From the NCBI RefSeq assembly GCF_016859285.1, contig NC_053413.1:18929501-18993500 (forward strand): a stretch of DNA of 64,000 nt, in the 5' to 3' direction. Both the position numbers and the translations under genes were made by a program. This document shows, piece after piece, positions 60,401 through 64,000 of this stretch (positions are counted from its first letter, which is position 1; each line of letters begins with the position of its first letter). The stretch is from Xiphias gladius (Eukaryota > Chordata > Actinopteri > Istiophoriformes > Xiphiidae). The notes under the pieces were generated by a model that saw only the letters and a list, made by a program, of their open reading frames with translations, searched no databases and had not been told where the DNA came from.

Positions 60401-63366
60401 GAAAAAAAACTGAATGCATCACTCCCTTAAACATATTTAATCTAAATTGCCGTTGTGTCTGCCTGTGCAACTTTTAAAAAATCATCACTGGCTGCTCCAG
60501 TGATGATTTTTTAAAAGTTGCACAGTTAGTCAAAATAAAGTCACTTTGGTGTAATCGAGGTATGACGGATGATTTTGAGTTAAACACACCTGTATCTGGA
60601 CAAAGATACAAGAAAGTTCTCAAGGCACTGAGTTTCCCTGAAGACAGCAATCATAAAAAAAAAAGGAAGAATGGAATAAATGTGGCACAGCTGTAAATGT
60701 GTCTACAGCAATCTGTCCACAAAAAATGACTAGTTGTGCAAGAAGAACACAACAAACATGAAAAAGTCCATGAGGGGGGATACTTTTTTAAAATACAGTC
60801 CAGAGTGCAAGTATATGGGCAGTTACACAGTTTTTTTTCTTCAGGCTATGTGCTTCAACACATTCAGTTTAAAATAAGATAATCTGTTTTAGTTCACTAT
60901 CGGGGGGTTTCCCCTTTCATCATACTGCCTCCATTAGACTAATCAGTTTTCTGCACTGGAACACGGTGTGAAGATGCATCACCTCATCTCATCAGACATC
61001 AGCGGTGTCTGAGACATCACCTGATAACCGTATCAAAATATCATGTTTAATGGATTGATGCATAAATGGACAGACACAGACCAATATGGAAAACAGACAC
61101 ACAGATGAAAACACACAAACACATACACACAGCACAAGGTTAAACAGAGGTGAGCAGCTCAAATTTCCTCCTATTCCATTTGAGGCAGATTTGATCTTAA
61201 AGTGCACTCTAAGCAGGCCTGGAGCAGACCGGTTTGAATTACTTCACTATTCAGCATTAGAGCTTCCGGCAGACTGCAATCTCTCATTCATATGTACACG
61301 TATGTGTGTGTGTGTGTGTGCGCGCAGCTGTTTGTATCTGTGTGTGCTTGCGTACCTATATAGCACTGGATCTCCCAGTCATTACAAACTCACCATCTAT
61401 GGACTGGTGAGCCAGCAGGTGGTGCAGAGACACAGTGCATGCACTTTCACATAGTAGGATTGTACTTTTTACATCAATGCATATATTTTAACTCTCTTAC
61501 ATTTTGCACAAAAATGTGAGCCATTCATGGTTTTCCATGACATAACCCCCTGCTTCTATCTCTATGAAAGCCAGGAGGGTGACCCTCACCCTCTGCAGCA
61601 GGATTGGTTTTGATTCTTCAGATGTCAGCAACAGGCAGGATTTGAACCAGGAACTGCACCACTGGCGCCTTATAGTCACAAATAAAAACCTACCACCACC
61701 AAGTCCCCATCGCACTGGGAGATACCCTCTGAGCGCTCTTTGGTCTTCACTTTGGGTGTTCAAAATCACTGAGCCTCGTAAGGATCAAATTCACAACCCC
61801 TTTTTTTGACCCCCTAACTGACGAGATAGCCCAATGAAGCACACGTGAAGCGTTGCTCACTCTTCCAGTTTTTGGGTGTGTGGCGAACCCTCCTTTATCT
61901 TTGATTCTTGTTATATTCCCTGCGCTTGACCAGACTTCTGATTTTCTCAGTAAAATATAACAGATTTGCCAGTACTCAGAAACTGACTGTGATGAGTGAA
62001 GAAATATTTGGAGATGCTGTGTCAGGGTGTCCAATTTTGTATACATGTTAAATGGTGAAAGCAGCGTAACAGATGTTCTGCTAAAGTCAAAATTAAAATG
62101 TCTGTGGAAGGCTAATATTTTCTGCCTGGTCATCTCAGCTGTGGCAGAACAACAGTATGCTAGCATGCCTTCCAGCAATATTTTTGGCGCCGGCTGTTTT
62201 TCACCACAGTGTGCAAATAAATTCCATCCTGCCAAATCTGGTGTGCCTTCATCATAACTCTGTTTGTGTCTGAGAGGGCCTTTAATACCCTACTGTATAC
62301 CTGAAATGAATAATAAATGTCTTTTGGTACCATTTGGCAACAAAATACTCATCCCATTTCTATTTTTTATGCCAAGTAAACAACACCTGTGCAACAGAAA
62401 TCTTCCTTTGTTTGTCCATTTGATATAGAACATGAATGTTTGTTTCTCTATCAGCTTATCTATGAGTGCACTCTTCAGGGCAGGGTTACCTGGGATGTAA
62501 ACAGTGGGTGTTTAGTAAACAGCAGCTGATTGCAGGTTTAATGGAGATTTAAATTGCTGGGGTGAGGGCAGGGAGTTGAAATAGTAGTAAGGGAAAAGGC
62601 AACTGACCCCTCAGGTTGCTGCAGGAAGTTCTTCATGGCCTTAACCTGCTGGAAATGGCAGGACATATCTGTGGCCAGCACCATCTCCACCACCAGAGCC
62701 CGCAGCTCTCTGGTTGAAAACAAAGGCGAGAAAAGAAAGAAGGGGAAAACATGAGCCATGTGCTGTATAATGAACTGTCAAACCCGCAGGTAATAAAAGC
62801 GGACTCATTTCGGAAGTCGCTAAAGTAAATGAAGGCAGCCAACACAGTTTTTGAGAGCTATTTATAATATCTGCTTTGACAAGTCCCAGCTTATGCCATG
62901 AGAAATCGGATTGTAACTGTCTCCTTTAATGTATTATCACACATAACAGTTCCATTTAGGACAAAGTTAGTAGACCTTGAAGTTAATCCAACTTTTCTGA
63001 TTCTGACTCCAGCGAGCACAGCTATTAATCTTGAAACACGAGAGAAGGGAAGTTCGCATCAGTCTTTGAATTGGTGATGTGCACATTGTGAGAATGTTGT
63101 GCCCGACCTGCTTGGTTTCTATCTGTCTCTATCTGTTCTCCACTACATCTCAGAGTTTTATGTCCCTTTGCTGTCACTCAGCTCTTTCATCTCTCTGTCT
63201 CTCTTTCTCTTATTGTCTGTCTTTTGAAGTGTCTGACCTCCAGTCATCCTTGGAGAGGTTGTAGAGGATGTTCATCTCGTCGTCGTCCTGCAGTAGGCGG
63301 TAAGCTGCGCTGACATGGTGACTCTCCAACACCGAGCGGTCATTGTACAGGATTGCTGTGTCTGAC
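52476..63366 (-). CDS. pde1c: PDE1C (Ca2+/calmodulin-dependent 3',5'-cyclic nucleotide phosphodiesterase), 3' coding exons, partial
   Basis: Coding exons in transcript order are 63366-63238, 62709-62608, 60166-60046, 58664-58583, 57708-57588, 55242-55067, 53750-53517, 52960-52898 and 52492-52476. All have AG/GT ends and phases join, giving 347 residues and a TAA. They encode the second half of the PDEase_I domain: DTAILYNDRSVLE, EMVLATDMSCHFQQVKAM, LLHTADISHPAKSWDLHHRW (metal-binding Asp), FFRQ|GDKEAELGLPFSPLCDR, and QSQIGFIDF carrying the invariant nucleotide-selecting Gln and the Phe clamp. The HD metal motif and calmodulin sites must lie beyond the right edge. SSLNSISSDEAKR, VYQNRERWKAQ and EAEERAKKEAEERAQQE identify PDE1C rather than PDE1A or 1B. 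The C-tail is acidic (EPQEVDAESEQPEPKEDKVE). The enzyme hydrolyses cAMP and cGMP in neurons and smooth muscle. The tiny last exon is the least certain part. Confidence 0.93.
53085..53158 (+). repeat. Fragment of the TTGATTAAT-type repeat
   Basis: TTCATTGATTAATCGTG and GATCGTTATTTGCAACCCT match the ends of the family. It lies in a PDE1C intron. Confidence 0.5.
54438..54462. repeat. (TA)n microsatellite
   Basis: About 12 TA units in a PDE1C intron. Confidence 0.9.
55310..56630. repeat. Dispersed repeat of the 'GCTAGCATGTTAGCAT ... GGCAATCCATCC' type, two parts
   Basis: Part one (55310-55640) has AGCTTTGAGCTAAATGCTAA and ATTTTAGCATGTTAGCATG. Part two (56400-56630) has TTCATGGCAATCCATCCGAT, CAACCTCTTGGTGGCAGTAG and TTCACGGCAATCCATTCAAT. 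I recall both as parts of one common fish repeat. Here about 760 bp of other sequence lies between. It sits in the PDE1C intron between the exons at 57588 and 55242. Confidence 0.6.
60463..60525. repeat. Perfect 29-bp inverted repeat with 5-nt loop
   Basis: The left arm 60463-60491 and right arm 60497-60525 are exact reverse complements over 29 bp. The loop is CTGCT. The arms contain TTTTAAAAAATCATCACTGG. It lies in the PDE1C intron between the exons ending at 62608 and starting at 60166. It has no similarity to the other repeats here. Confidence 0.95.
61302..61322. repeat. (GT)n microsatellite
   Basis: A short GT run ending in GCGCGC, in a PDE1C intron. Confidence 0.9.
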
Positions 63367-64000
63367 CTGACAGTCAAACAGAAAGTGAAGCAGTAGTTTC
63401 TTATTGGTGTATATTGGAAAAACAGCATTAAGGGCAATAATAAACCCATAGATGGTGCTACTTCTTAAATTTATCAGTAAAGTGTGTCACTTAATTGGCG
63501 AGTGTGATCAGGTTTCAAGATGCCTGAGATGCCAAAGATCTGAAATCTTTTCCTTTTTGAGTTTCATTTACTGGGTCATTCTTGATTACTTCAATTTGCG
63601 TACTGCAGCTCTGTGTCTGCATGTACAGCGGCAGTCACTGTGGAGGGTGCTCTGCTAAAAATATGTGAAGAAGATGTTCTTGTTGCAGTCTGGCAAATAG
63701 CAGGGTAAACTTCCAGCGAATTATTAAATGTGAGAATAATTCATGTTCTTTATATGGTCTTTTTTATGTTTATTTTTAAGGTAGTCTGCTGAAAAAATAA
63801 AAAACGAGAAAAAAGGAGGAAAAACCTCAAGGGTTTCACATGTCATTGATATATAAGATGTACGCCATAAAGATGACTGAATGGAGGTTATAAACTTTTT
63901 AAAGCAAAGAAGACAGTGCGATCCATAATTTAGGACCCCAGTATGTTATTGAAAATGAACCTCTGCTAGTAAGAAGTTTGTGAAGATCAAGATTTGATCT
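63367..64000 (-). other. PDE1C intron, continues past the right edge
   Basis: The exon ending at 63366 begins in phase with a split Arg codon, so an upstream exon carrying the HD metal-binding motif must follow. No such exon is present up to 64000. Confidence 0.75.

Noticed and set aside
61747-62235. 162-codon minus-strand frame inside PDE1C
   Set aside because: It lies in an intron, matches nothing I know and lacks splice-site support in PDE1C phase.
1-64000. tRNA, rRNA, CRISPR, phage or bacterial defence systems
   Set aside because: None seen; the DNA is vertebrate nuclear sequence and the direct repeats present are microsatellites.

Overview
The window is nuclear DNA from a ray-finned, probably percomorph, fish. 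The signs are split vertebrate genes with GT/AG introns, very long (CA)n, (GA)n and (TCTA)n microsatellites, Tc1-like transposon wrecks and several short dispersed repeats that I recognise as typical of teleosts. There is nothing bacterial or viral here: no operons, rRNA, tRNA or CRISPR.

Layout. (1) 1-6.3 kb, minus strand: the first five coding exons of FYCO1 (start codon, RUN domain), with the rest of the gene beyond the left edge. A CpG-rich probable promoter lies at 6.5-7.2 kb. (2) 9.2-16.5 kb, plus strand: a small chemokine-receptor cluster with two intact XCR1-like receptors (9849-10925 and 13490-14500) and a decayed third copy (about 15966-16449). Four transposon-derived fragments lie between and around them. 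(3) 16.5-33 kb: no protein gene found. It is crowded with microsatellites and contains a CpG-dense segment at 30.8-31.4 kb with a TATA-like box. (4) 33.4-34.7 kb, minus strand: NEUROD6, a single-coding-exon proneural bHLH factor, with a likely 78-bp intron in its 5' UTR. (5) 34.7-52.5 kb: intergenic DNA with dispersed repeats and a cluster of abutting POU octamers at 37.76 kb. (6) 52.5-63.4 kb, minus strand: the last nine coding exons of PDE1C (second half of the catalytic domain and the charged C-terminus). Upstream exons lie beyond the right edge.

The genes do not form one pathway. FYCO1 (autophagosome and endosome transport) next to XCR1-type receptors (chemokine sensing) matches the human 3p21.31 neighbourhood. 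NEUROD6 followed by PDE1C, both on the same strand, matches human 7p14.3. The window therefore joins two vertebrate synteny blocks, with the junction in the 16.5-33 kb gene-free stretch. I found no new multi-gene system. The most unusual items are the receptor cluster with its pseudogene and opposed Tc1-like remnants, a perfect 29-bp intronic palindrome in PDE1C, an unexplained CpG-dense segment 3' of NEUROD6, and the tandem octamer cluster. All exon boundaries were deduced by reading splice sites and phases by eye. All family assignments rest on remembered protein sequences, not on a search.
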